Position numbers and translations under genes: made by a program | In this document: one piece after another, positions 41,185 to 50,014 of the stretch | How positions within the stretch are numbered: position 1 is the first letter of the stretch | How the letters are laid out: the number at the start of each line of letters is the position of its first letter | Notes under the pieces: generated by a model | The model's input: only the letters and a program-made list of their open reading frames with translations | Database searches by the model: none | What the model was told of the DNA's origin: nothing | Source: NORP110 sp051251595 | Lineage (GTDB): Bacteria > Pseudomonadota > Alphaproteobacteria > Rhodobacterales > Rhodobacteraceae | DNA length: 64,000 bases | Assembly: GCA_051251595.1 (NCBI GenBank) | Contig: JBPOFA010000010.1 | Span: 115,678 to 179,677 of the forward strand | Direction of reading: 5' to 3'

Positions 41185-41898
41185 TCAAACTGTGGCTTGC
41201 TCCAGCATTAGAACGTCTGACGGATCTTCCTTGTCGCGGCGATAAAACCATCTGTCCATCGTGCGAGCTAATAGCGTTTCACCGCTCAGGAAGAGGCGGT
41301 TTGCTTCAATTTCACGTGCGATGGTCGTCCGGGCCAATAGAATTGACGAAATTGAAAACCGGTCTGTCTCCACGTAAAGATCAACGTCAAACCCAGGAAT
41401 GGACGAACAGATTTCAACCGGGACATCGGGGCGGACCAGTGCCCAATAAGTATCATACTCAAGCCCCGGGTCGCTGAACCGAAAGCGTATGACCACTTGC
41501 CGTTTTGGCAGTTGGTCGGGGTCGATATAGTTCCGCAAGTGGAACATCAGATTGGAAACCGAAAGTTTCTCAAGCGCTTGCCGGGCCTTGATGTTGCACT
41601 GCGCCCAGCTACCAAGCGCATCGAAGGCAGGTTCCAGTTCAATCGCCCGTTGCGTTCGCACATAATCCACCTGACCGGTCGCAGGGTCCTCTATTCGCTC
41701 TATAAGCCCGTGTGCCTCGAGCCCCTTCAAACGCTTGGACAAAAGCGCAGGGGAAATACTACCAACGCCACGCCGGATATCGTTAAACCGAGATGAGCCG
41801 CCCCACATTTCTGTCAGAATTGGGATTGTCCAACGTGGTTCCAGCACTTCGCAGGCATGCGTTATCGGGCAGATCAATCCATAGGGTTTGCTACTCAT
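41185..41898 (-). CDS. HxlR-family winged-helix regulator with C-terminal domain, 237 aa
   Basis: HxlR-type DNA-binding domain at the N-terminus: CPITHACEVLEPRWTIPILT, then EMWGGSSRFNDIRRGVGSIS and PALLSKRLKGLEAHGLIERI. The family often has a redox Cys near residue 10, and here it is CPITHAC. Residues ~125-225 form a second domain (VVIRFRFSDPGLEYDTYWAL, SGETLLARTMDRWF) of the SCP2-like kind seen in some HxlR proteins, perhaps for a lipid-like ligand. It is divergent from a DUF4242 gene across an inverted repeat that is likely its operator. Confidence 0.9.
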   Translation of the reverse strand: MSSKPYGLICPITHACEVLEPRWTIPILTEMWGGSSRFNDIRRGVGSISPALLSKRLKGLEAHGLIERIEDPATGQVDYVRTQRAIELEPAFDALGSWAQCNIKARQALEKLSVSNLMFHLRNYIDPDQLPKRQVVIRFRFSDPGLEYDTYWALVRPDVPVEICSSIPGFDVDLYVETDRFSISSILLARTTIAREIEANRLFLSGETLLARTMDRWFYRRDKEDPSDVLMLEQATV

Positions 41899-41926
41899 AC
41901 GTCCATGTCCTCCTGAAACCAGCCTA

Positions 41927-41956
41927 GTGAACCAGACCTCGTACGGTCTAGTTCAC
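41927..41956. promoter_or_regulatory. 30-bp inverted repeat, likely HxlR operator
   Basis: Arms GTGAACCAGACC (41927-41938) and GGTCTAGTTCAC (41945-41956) match at 11 of 12 positions around the 6-base centre TCGTAC. It lies 28 bases upstream of the regulator's start and 119 bases before the DUF4242 gene, in the right place to control both. Confidence 0.75.
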
Positions 41957-42075
41957 ATTCTGTACCGATGGCAGTTCATTTTCCTTACTACGTGCTCTGC
42001 TCCAAGTTCTGTCAACATCTGAAGACCAACAAACGACACGCAATAGGCGTGTGATCAAAATCAAGGAGTTTGAAT

Positions 42076-42348
42076 ATGTTGCGCTTTGTAATTGAACGGG
42101 AAATCCCGTCTGTCGGAAGTTTTGATCGCGAACAGCTTCGCGGTGCCGCTGGTGCATCGAATGACGCGCTTGCGAAGCTTGCGCCAAGGGTGCAGTGGGA
42201 ACACTCATATGTAGCCGGCGAAAAGACCTTTTGCATCTATCTCGCACAGGACGAAGCAGCCCTACATGAACATGCGGAGTTAAGCGGATTCCCCGCCAAC
42301 CACATCACACCGATTTCTTCGATAATTGATCCAACAACGGCCAACTGA
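42076..42348 (+). CDS. DUF4242 family small protein, 90 aa
   Basis: A small ferredoxin-like-fold protein: MLRFVIEREIPSVGSFDREQ, LRGAAGASNDALAKLAPRVQ, WEHSYVAGEKTFCIYLAQD, AELSGFPANHITPISSIIDP. The pattern RE-(I/L)P at the start and WEHSYV in the middle are typical of DUF4242 proteins, some of which bind nickel in vitro. ATG 42076 has a perfect AAGGAG about 8 bases upstream; an upstream in-frame TTG is not needed. It is probably regulated by the divergent HxlR protein through the inverted repeat. Function unknown. Confidence 0.88.
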   Translation: MLRFVIEREIPSVGSFDREQLRGAAGASNDALAKLAPRVQWEHSYVAGEKTFCIYLAQDEAALHEHAELSGFPANHITPISSIIDPTTAN

Positions 42349-42587
42349 TTGCGGCACCTGACCGGCGTGCGGGCTTCCAAGCGCCGGTCACATTAAGCCA
42401 TGATGAACTAAGGTCCGCTTTGTCCTCACTCTGTAGATCGACGACGACTCTGCGAACGTCCGCTTCCGGGCAGAAATGTCTGACGTTTGGGAAGGCATAA
42501 CCTCACGTGCCCCATTCATCAAATTCAGGAAAATCGCACCATCGTGTCAGAGCAGCGCGATGTTCCAAACAGGGCCAGCGCGGCCCC

Positions 42588-44885
42588 CTATTCCGCGGCG
42601 ATTTTCGACCCATTCAGCATCGACCACACCCGATGCGGCGTGAACGGCATATCGACCTCATGCACGCCCTCGTCCCAAACGGCATCCAGAACCGCGTTGG
42701 AAACGGCGGCAAGTGCGCCCACTGTTCCGGCCTCTCCACAGCCTTTCATCCCCATGATATTTGCGGTTGAGGGCACAGGTTCGGATGTGAATTTCACCCA
42801 AGGCAAATCATCGGCACGCGGCATCGCGTAATCCATAAAGGTCGCGGTCAGCAATTGACCGTCTTCGTCATAGACTGTGCGTTCCATAATCGCCTGCCCC
42901 AGCCCTTGCGCCACACCGCCATGCACCTGCCCTTCGGCCAGCATCGGGTTGATAAGATTACCGAAATCATCCGTCACGGAATATTTCACAACCTTGGTCA
43001 CACCGGTTTCAGGGTCAATTTCAACCTCTGCAAAATGCGCGCCATTGGGGTATGACCGCCCGGGCAATTTCGCCCTTTCGCGGTATTTCAGCAGATCCGC
43101 ACGGCCCTTTTCGCGGGCCAGCTCGGCCACCTCCAGAAAGGTCGGCGTCTGGTTCGATCCCTCGGCGCGGAATGTTTCATCGTCAAAGCTGATATCATCT
43201 GCATCAACCCCCAGCTCTTCGGCCAGAAAATCGGTGAACGCTGTGATCATCACACTGACCGTCGCAAGCGTGGCATTGTTTTGCGTCGTCACCGACCGAG
43301 AGCCGCCCGTCCCGCCGCCCTTGGCGATCAGATCACTGTCGCCCTGAATGACAAAGATTTTCTCGGCCGGGATGCCCGTCTGGTCCGACAGGAATTGCGC
43401 GAACACCGTCTCATGCCCCTGCCCGTTTGACTGCGTTCCCACATAAAGGAAAACCGTACCGTCATCGCGGAACTCCACAGCCGCATGTTCTTTGGCGTTC
43501 CCCAGGATCGATTCAATGTAATAGCACAGCCCCAACCCGCGCAGTTTACCCTGTGCCGCGCTTTCGCGTTTACGCGCCTCAAACCCGGCAATATCGGCCT
43601 CGGCAATCGCGCGGTCCAGAACCTTGTTGAAATCCCCCACATCGTATTTCTCTTTGGTGGTGGTCTTGTACGGGAATTTATCGGTCGGAATGAAATTCAG
43701 CCGGCGCAGTTCAATCGGGTCAACACCCAATTCCCGTGCCGCATAATCCATCATCCGTTCCAGCGCATAAATCGCCTCTGGCCGCCCGGCCCCACGATAG
43801 GCATCGACACAAACCGTGTTGGTGTAAATCCCCTGCGCCTGCAGCCAGGAAGTCTTTACATCATAGGTGCCCATCAGAACCTTGGCGAAAAGCTCTGTCT
43901 GGATGCATTGCGCAAATTGAGAGTTATACGCCCCCAAATTGCTGACATTGTTCACCCGATAGGCCAGCATCTTGTTGTTCTCGTCAAAAGCGATCTCGCA
44001 GGTCGACACCAGATCACGCCCCGCATTGTCTGTCAGCATGGCTTCGGTCCGCTCTGACATCCAGCGCACGGGGCGCCCAGCCAGACGCGCCGCCTCTGTC
44101 ACCACGAAATATTCAGGATAGACCATGCCTTTCATCCCAAACCCGCCACCAACATCCGGGTTGGTGACGCGCACCTTTTCCTTTTTGACCCGATAGAACC
44201 GAGCCAGCCGTTCCCGCATGTCCCAGACGCCCTGCCCGTTCACGCAGATATGAGGGCGCTCGCCCTCCCATTCGGCATAACAGCCGCGTGGCTCCATCGA
44301 ATTGACGATGACGCGATTGTCGCCAATGTCGTATTTTACAATCTTGGCCGCAGCCTCAAAAGCACGCGCCGTCTTTTTGCGCTGCCCCATCCCCCAGTCA
44401 AAGGCCAGATTGTCCGGCGCTTCGGGGTGGATTGTCGCCCCACCAGGGGCCAGCGCCATATGCGGCTCTAGCTCTTCGAAATCAAATTCGATCAGCTCTA
44501 CCGCATCCTTGGCCTGGGCCAGGCTCTCTGCCACCACACAGGCAATCGGTTCGCCCACGAACCGAACCCGACCATTTGCCAAAACCGGCCGCTTGGGCTT
44601 GGCCGTCTTGCTGCCATCCAGATTATCAACCGTTTCATATTTGATATCGGGGCGCCGCCCCGCAGCCACCAGATCATCATAGGTCAGCACCGCGTGCACG
44701 CCCGCGGCCTCGCGCGCGTCAGCCACGTCCAGTTCCGTAATCTCACCATGCGCAACCGGAGAGCGCAGGAAATACGCAAACAAGGCCCCCTTGGGCGCGA
44801 TATCATCCACATAGCGCCCTGCGCCGGTCAGAAACCGAACATCCTCAACCCGTTTCACTGGTTGTGACTTGCCGAACTTATCCAT
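42588..44885 (-). CDS. CoxL-like molybdenum hydroxylase large subunit (form II type), 765 aa
   Basis: Catalytic subunit of the xanthine dehydrogenase / aerobic CO dehydrogenase family. Starts MDKFGKSQPVKRVEDVRFLT and GAGRYVDDIAPKGALFAYFL. The active-site loop is VDAYRGAGRPEAIY (~360), which matches form II (AYRGAGR) and not the AYRCSFR of true CO dehydrogenase. The molybdopterin region is GGGFGMKGMVYPEYF and the base Glu sits in MKGCGEAGTVGALAAVSNAV (~717). Neither the iron-sulfur nor the FAD subunit gene is in the window, so it is a lone large subunit here. Substrate unknown; CO oxidation should not be assumed. Confidence 0.94.
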   Translation of the reverse strand: MDKFGKSQPVKRVEDVRFLTGAGRYVDDIAPKGALFAYFLRSPVAHGEITELDVADAREAAGVHAVLTYDDLVAAGRRPDIKYETVDNLDGSKTAKPKRPVLANGRVRFVGEPIACVVAESLAQAKDAVELIEFDFEELEPHMALAPGGATIHPEAPDNLAFDWGMGQRKKTARAFEAAAKIVKYDIGDNRVIVNSMEPRGCYAEWEGERPHICVNGQGVWDMRERLARFYRVKKEKVRVTNPDVGGGFGMKGMVYPEYFVVTEAARLAGRPVRWMSERTEAMLTDNAGRDLVSTCEIAFDENNKMLAYRVNNVSNLGAYNSQFAQCIQTELFAKVLMGTYDVKTSWLQAQGIYTNTVCVDAYRGAGRPEAIYALERMMDYAARELGVDPIELRRLNFIPTDKFPYKTTTKEKYDVGDFNKVLDRAIAEADIAGFEARKRESAAQGKLRGLGLCYYIESILGNAKEHAAVEFRDDGTVFLYVGTQSNGQGHETVFAQFLSDQTGIPAEKIFVIQGDSDLIAKGGGTGGSRSVTTQNNATLATVSVMITAFTDFLAEELGVDADDISFDDETFRAEGSNQTPTFLEVAELAREKGRADLLKYRERAKLPGRSYPNGAHFAEVEIDPETGVTKVVKYSVTDDFGNLINPMLAEGQVHGGVAQGLGQAIMERTVYDEDGQLLTATFMDYAMPRADDLPWVKFTSEPVPSTANIMGMKGCGEAGTVGALAAVSNAVLDAVWDEGVHEVDMPFTPHRVWSMLNGSKIAAE

Positions 44886-45020
44886 GATGGCCTCCCGGGC
44901 GTTTGTGTTGAGCTGACATTAACCCGGCATTGGGCAGTGTCCAGCCCCTTGGCCCCTTTCCCTTGCCGCCGTCATTCGCTAGATGAGGCCAGACGGATTG
45001 ATACGAACAGGATACAGCCG

Positions 45021-47966
45021 ATGGCGATGGAAAAAACCTTTGATGCGAAAACGGCAGAACCCCGGCTTTATGAGGCCTGGGAACAGGCCAAAGCCTTTGC
45101 CGCCGGGGCAAATGCCTCGCGCGAGGAAACCTTTTGCATCATGATCCCGCCGCCCAATGTGACGGGCGCTTTGCACATCGGCCACGCCTTTAACAACACC
45201 TTGCAGGATATCCTGACCCGCTGGCACCGCATGCGTGGCTTTGACACGCTGTGGCAACCCGGACAGGACCACGCCGGGATCGCCACCCAGTTGCAGGTGG
45301 AAAAAATGCTGGCCGAAACCCAGCAACCCACCCGCGCCGAAATGGGGCGCGAGGAATTCACCAAAAAGGTTTGGGAATGGAAAGAGCAATACGGCTCTAC
45401 CATCATCGACCAGTTGAAACGCCTTGGGGCCTCCTGCGACTGGGATCGCAATGCCTTTACGATGGATAAGAACTTCCACGACGCCGTGCTCAAAGTCTTT
45501 GTCGATCTCTACAACAAAGACCTGATTTATCGCGGCAAACGTCTGGTCAACTGGGACCCGCATTTCGAAACCGCGATTTCCGACCTAGAGGTCGAGAATG
45601 TGGAAATCGACGGCCATATGTGGCACTTCAAATATCCGCTCGCCGGCGGCGCGACCTATGAATATGTCGAGAAAGACGAAGACGGGAACGAGGTTCTGCG
45701 CGAAACCCGCGATTATATCTCTATCGCGACCACGCGGCCAGAAACCATGCTGGGCGATGGTGCCGTCGCGGTCCATCCCGACGATGAACGCTATGCGCCA
45801 ATCGTCGGCGCCTTGTGTGAAATTCCCGTCGGCCCCAAGGAACACCGCCGTCTGATCCCGATCATCACCGATGATTACCCCGATCCCGACTTTGGTTCAG
45901 GTGCCGTGAAAATCACCGGGGCACATGACGCAAACGACTATGGCGTCGCAAAGCGCAACAAGATCCCCATGTATCGCCTGATGGACACACGGGCCCATAT
46001 GCGCACGGACGGGGCCGACTATGTCGCCTCAGCCACCCGGGCAAAAGCGATCAGCGAAGGCGATGAATTTACCGAAGTCGAAATTGACGGGCTGAACCTT
46101 GTCCCGGATGCCTATCGCGGCCTGTCCTCTGCGCAAGCCCGCAAAGCGGTCATCGCGGATATCGATGCCGAAGGCCTGATGATTATGGTCGAAGATAAAA
46201 AGATCATGCAGCCCTTCTGCGACCGGTCCAAAGTGGTCATGGAACCGATGCTGACCGACCAATGGTATGTGGATGCCGCCAAGCTGGCCGTGCCCGCCCT
46301 TGAAAAGGTCAAAGACGGCACTGTGACGATCATGCCAGAGTCCGGCGAAAAGGTTTACTACAACTGGATGGAAAACATCGAACCGTGGTGCATCTCGCGC
46401 CAGCTGTGGTGGGGCCATCAAATCCCGGTCTGGTACGGGCCGGGCATCACCAAAGACGGGCATATTGATTACGCACCGGGCTCTGAACGGCTGTTCTGCG
46501 CCGCCAGTTTCAAAGAGGTCGCCGCACAGGCCCGCGAGGTTTATGGCGCCGATGAGGTCCATGAACGCAGCGGGATGTCCGACGCGCTAGAGGATCAGCT
46601 CGAAGGCTTTGCCGACAACCACAAAACCATCTCGCTTTGGCGCGATCCGGACGTTCTGGACACGTGGTTTTCGTCAGGCCTTTGGCCAATCGGCACACTC
46701 GGCTGGCCCAATGACACCGACGAGCTGCGGAAATATTTCCCGACCAACACCCTAATCACCGGACAGGACATTCTGTTCTTCTGGGTCGCCCGCATGATGA
46801 TGATGCAGCTAGAGGTCACGGGCGAAGTTCCCTTTGACACCGTCTATCTGCACACGCTGGTGCGCGACGAAAAGGGCGTGAAAATGTCCAAGACGCTTGG
46901 CAACGTTGTGAACCCGCTGGAACTGATTGATGAGTTCGGCGCTGATGCCGTTCGCTTCAATATGGCCGCCATGGCCGGGATCGGCGCGTCGCTGAAACTC
47001 AACACCGAACGCGTCAAAGGCTACCGCAATTTCGGCACGAAACTGTGGAACGCTGCGCGGTTCGCCGAAATGAACGGTGTGTTCGAGCCAGGCAATATCC
47101 ATACAGGTGCCATACGTTCTGCCGACGCAAAGCAGACACTGAATAAATGGATCATCGGCGAGGTCGCCAAGACCCGCACAGAGGTCGACACAGCCCTAAC
47201 CGCCTATCGTTTCAACGACGCGGCAAATGCGCTTTACAGCTTTGTCTGGGGAACGTTCTGTGACTGGTATATCGAGTTTTCAAAACCGCTATTCTATTCA
47301 GAAGATGAAGAGATCATCGCAGAAACGCGCCGGGTCATGGGCTGGGCTTTGGATCAATGTTTGATCCTGCTCCACCCAATGATGCCCTTCATCACAGAAG
47401 AGCTGTGGGGCTCTATCGGGCCGCGCGCAAACATGCTGGTTCATGAGGATTGGCCAGAGTTCGAAACCTCTGAATTCGTCGATGAAAATGCCGATCGCGA
47501 AATGAACTGGGTTATTTCTTTGATCGAAGAAATTCGCAGTGTCCGTCAGCAAATGCATGTCCCGGCCGGGCTTAAGGTGCCGATGTTGCAGATTGAACTG
47601 GATCAGGCCGGTCAGGACGCCTGGTCACGCAATGAATCGCTGATCATGCGTTTGGCCCGCGTCGACAGCTTGACGCCCGCCGACGAGATGCCAAAAGGCG
47701 CTGTGACCATCGCAGTTGCCGGGGCAACCTTTGCCCTACCGCTTGCAGATATCATTGATATTGCAGAGGAAAAGGCACGTCTGGAAAAGGCGATGGAAAA
47801 ACTGGCCAAAGAACTTGGCGGTTTGCGTGGCCGTTTGAACAACCCGAAATTCGTCGCCAGCGCGCCGGAACAAGTGGTTGCCGAAACCCGGGAAAATCTG
47901 GCGGAACGCGAAGAAGAAGAAGGTCAGCTAAAGGCCGCTTTGGATCGGCTCGCCGCGCTGCAATAG
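45021..47966 (+). CDS. valS: Valyl-tRNA synthetase, 981 aa
   Basis: Class I aminoacyl-tRNA synthetase that charges tRNA-Val. The HIGH motif is at 52-55 within PPPNVTGALHIGHAFNNTL and the KMSKS-type motif at about 621 (GVKMSKTLGN). WCISRQLWWGHQIPVW is also typical, as is the C-terminal coiled coil (IAEEKARLEKAMEKLAKELG ... ENLAEREEEEGQL), which ValRS uses for tRNA binding. The editing domain is present in the middle (ATTRPETMLGDGAVAVHPDD). ATG 45021 is chosen as it yields the family start; an upstream in-frame start would add 28 unrelated residues. Confidence 0.97.
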   Translation: MAMEKTFDAKTAEPRLYEAWEQAKAFAAGANASREETFCIMIPPPNVTGALHIGHAFNNTLQDILTRWHRMRGFDTLWQPGQDHAGIATQLQVEKMLAETQQPTRAEMGREEFTKKVWEWKEQYGSTIIDQLKRLGASCDWDRNAFTMDKNFHDAVLKVFVDLYNKDLIYRGKRLVNWDPHFETAISDLEVENVEIDGHMWHFKYPLAGGATYEYVEKDEDGNEVLRETRDYISIATTRPETMLGDGAVAVHPDDERYAPIVGALCEIPVGPKEHRRLIPIITDDYPDPDFGSGAVKITGAHDANDYGVAKRNKIPMYRLMDTRAHMRTDGADYVASATRAKAISEGDEFTEVEIDGLNLVPDAYRGLSSAQARKAVIADIDAEGLMIMVEDKKIMQPFCDRSKVVMEPMLTDQWYVDAAKLAVPALEKVKDGTVTIMPESGEKVYYNWMENIEPWCISRQLWWGHQIPVWYGPGITKDGHIDYAPGSERLFCAASFKEVAAQAREVYGADEVHERSGMSDALEDQLEGFADNHKTISLWRDPDVLDTWFSSGLWPIGTLGWPNDTDELRKYFPTNTLITGQDILFFWVARMMMMQLEVTGEVPFDTVYLHTLVRDEKGVKMSKTLGNVVNPLELIDEFGADAVRFNMAAMAGIGASLKLNTERVKGYRNFGTKLWNAARFAEMNGVFEPGNIHTGAIRSADAKQTLNKWIIGEVAKTRTEVDTALTAYRFNDAANALYSFVWGTFCDWYIEFSKPLFYSEDEEIIAETRRVMGWALDQCLILLHPMMPFITEELWGSIGPRANMLVHEDWPEFETSEFVDENADREMNWVISLIEEIRSVRQQMHVPAGLKVPMLQIELDQAGQDAWSRNESLIMRLARVDSLTPADEMPKGAVTIAVAGATFALPLADIIDIAEEKARLEKAMEKLAKELGGLRGRLNNPKFVASAPEQVVAETRENLAEREEEEGQLKAALDRLAALQ

Positions 47967-47992
47967 CGCGGAGATTGCCAAGCGCCTCAACC

Positions 47993-49192
47993 TCATGAGC
48001 GGCCGGCGCAAACACGCGCCGCCGCCTCTACAGCGCCTGCCCCATGCGGGATGTCCAGCGCGGTCAGCCCGGCCTCTATCGCACCAACAACACCCAAGGC
48101 CATATGCGCATTCACATGCCCCATATGTCCAATCCGGAAAAAGCCATGCCAAGCCGGATCTTCCGGCTCTGCCATGCCCAGCCCGATCCCCAAAGTCACC
48201 CCGGCCTCTTTCTCCAACCATTCCCGCAGCCGCGTCCCATCCGGCGCGCCGATACGCACAGACGTGACCGCATGCGACCGCAGTCCCGGCTCTGCCACAT
48301 TCATGGCAACCGGCCCTTCTTGGCCCCAAGCGTCCAGCGCAGCCCAATAGGTGCGGGCAATCGCTTCATGCCGCGCCCAAACGTTTTCGAGCCCCTCTTC
48401 TTTCATCATATCAAGGGCTTCCCGCAGCCCGAACAAATGATGCGTCGGCGCCGTTCCGTCAAAATACTCTGAAAAGATCTGGGGTTTCACCCGTGGCCGC
48501 CAGTCCCAATAATGACTGGTCCGCTCACAGCGCTCTCTCCATTCATCGGCTTTTTCGTTGAAAAAGATAAAGGCCATCCCCGGCGGGGTCATCAGCCCCT
48601 TTTGGCACCCCGCGACCGTCAGATCGGCCCCCCAGGCGTCCATTTCATACCGGTCGCAGCCAAGCGAAGCCATGCAATCAACCATCAGCAAAGCAGGATG
48701 CCCGACGGCATCCATCAAGGCCCGCAGTTCAGGAATATCGTTTCGAACGCTCGTGGCCGTGTCGGTGTGCACAGCCAAGACTGCCCGGATTTTATGATCA
48801 GCATCTGCCGTCAGAAATTCCACCACTTTTTCCCGATCCAACGGGCTGGATTTGCCGAAATCAAGGATATGCACCTTGACCCCCATGCGTTCGGCCATCT
48901 GCGCCCACCCAAAGGCAAAGCGCCCCGTCGCAATCACAAGAACCTCGTCCCCGGCGTTCAACGTGTTGGACACGGCCGCTTCCCAAATTCCATGTCCATT
49001 GGCGATATACATCGCCGCCTGTTGGTCCGTCCGGGCAACCGCCTTTAGGTCGGGCACCAACCCTTCGACCATTTCAGCTAGGTCCAAATCATAAATATTC
49101 GGCGCGGCCCGATGCATGGCCTGCAACACGCGATCCGGCACCACGGACGGCCCTGGGATTGCTAGATATTGACGCCCATTTGCTAATGTCAT
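47993..49192 (-). CDS. Class V aminotransferase, serine-glyoxylate type, 399 aa
   Basis: PLP enzyme of the class V (AGT/SGAT) branch. Landmarks: YLAIPGPSVVPDRVLQAMHR, ANGHGIWEAAVSNTLNAGDE, VHTDTATSVRNDIPELRALM, the PLP Asp in LLMVDCMASLG (~172) and the Schiff-base Lys198 in VAGCQKGLMTPPGMAF. C-terminal GFFRIGHMGHVNAHMALGVV is also diagnostic. It would transfer amino groups between serine or alanine and glyoxylate or pyruvate; exact donor not visible. ATG 49192 is chosen over a TTG nine codons upstream. Convergent with valS, 26 bases apart. Confidence 0.94.
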   Translation of the reverse strand: MTLANGRQYLAIPGPSVVPDRVLQAMHRAAPNIYDLDLAEMVEGLVPDLKAVARTDQQAAMYIANGHGIWEAAVSNTLNAGDEVLVIATGRFAFGWAQMAERMGVKVHILDFGKSSPLDREKVVEFLTADADHKIRAVLAVHTDTATSVRNDIPELRALMDAVGHPALLMVDCMASLGCDRYEMDAWGADLTVAGCQKGLMTPPGMAFIFFNEKADEWRERCERTSHYWDWRPRVKPQIFSEYFDGTAPTHHLFGLREALDMMKEEGLENVWARHEAIARTYWAALDAWGQEGPVAMNVAEPGLRSHAVTSVRIGAPDGTRLREWLEKEAGVTLGIGLGMAEPEDPAWHGFFRIGHMGHVNAHMALGVVGAIEAGLTALDIPHGAGAVEAAARVCAGRS

Positions 49193-49309
49193 CGCAAGTC
49201 TTTCAAATTTTACGTCCAATCCCTAAATCTACGATCAAGAAACTGCAATCCAGCTTTGCTTGCTAGGTGTCGGAATACCGGTTAGACGGACCTCCGAGCA
49301 AACAGACTG

Positions 49310-50014
49310 ATGCACAAAAGGGCGCTGATGTTTTCAAATTTCGTTGAATGGATCCGAAAAGGTGAACGGCGTGTCACAGAGGCTTGGGCCTATGACATTT
49401 CAACACCCGAAGGCAAACGTCGCGCCAACTGGCATGCGCTGCTGATTGATCACGGGTTCCTTCGTATCCTTTGGACAAACCTTTACGAGGTCACCCCAGG
49501 GGTTTGGCGATCCAATCAGCCCGATCGCAAACGCCTGACCAAGTACAAAGAGATGGGCATCAAAACGATCATTAACCTCAGAGGCCAAAGTGCCAGCGGG
49601 TTTTACAGGTTCGAAAAACGAGGGTGCAGGAGAAACCAAATCCAACTTTTGAATGTTCGAATGAGCGCGCGGCAACTTACAAGTCGGGAAGAGCTTTTGC
49701 AACTTCTCGACTATTTTGAAACAGCCCAGCGGCCAATGCTGATGCACTGTAAATCGGGTGCAGATCGCGCCGGTTTAGCATCAGCGCTGTATTTATTGCA
49801 CATAGAAAACACCCCGATTGAAGATGCGAAAAAACAATTAAGCCTACGTTATGCACATATCCGGTCATCCAAGACCGGGATATTGGACTTCATGTTGGAT
49901 GCTTACGCGATTGACACACGCAAGACTCCCATGCCCATCCGAAAATGGATAGAACAACAATATGATCGCGAAACTCTAACTGCCAAATTTGCTGCAGCGC
50001 GAGGCACATCATGA
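49310..50014 (+). CDS. Dual-specificity/tyrosine phosphatase-like protein, 234 aa
   Basis: Cysteine-dependent phosphatase fold. The P-loop is LMHCKSGADRAGLASALYL with His146, Cys147 and Arg153 of the HCxxGxxR motif, preceded by KEMGIKTIINLRGQ, and TPGVWRSNQPDRKRL is the usual strand-helix start. The N-terminal ~45 residues (FVEWIRKGERRVTEAWAYDI) are extra. It overlaps the following ABC exporter gene by 4 bp, so the two are co-translated. In related groups such phosphatases sit with polysaccharide or lipid export genes, but the substrate (protein, lipid or sugar phosphate) is unknown. A second ATG at 49328 is possible. Confidence 0.9.
   Translation: MHKRALMFSNFVEWIRKGERRVTEAWAYDISTPEGKRRANWHALLIDHGFLRILWTNLYEVTPGVWRSNQPDRKRLTKYKEMGIKTIINLRGQSASGFYRFEKRGCRRNQIQLLNVRMSARQLTSREELLQLLDYFETAQRPMLMHCKSGADRAGLASALYLLHIENTPIEDAKKQLSLRYAHIRSSKTGILDFMLDAYAIDTRKTPMPIRKWIEQQYDRETLTAKFAAARGTS

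Noticed and set aside
42588..44885. Carbon monoxide dehydrogenase activity
   Set aside because: The active-site loop is AYRGAGR, not the AYRCSFR of form I enzymes, and the other subunits are absent, so CO oxidation is not claimed.
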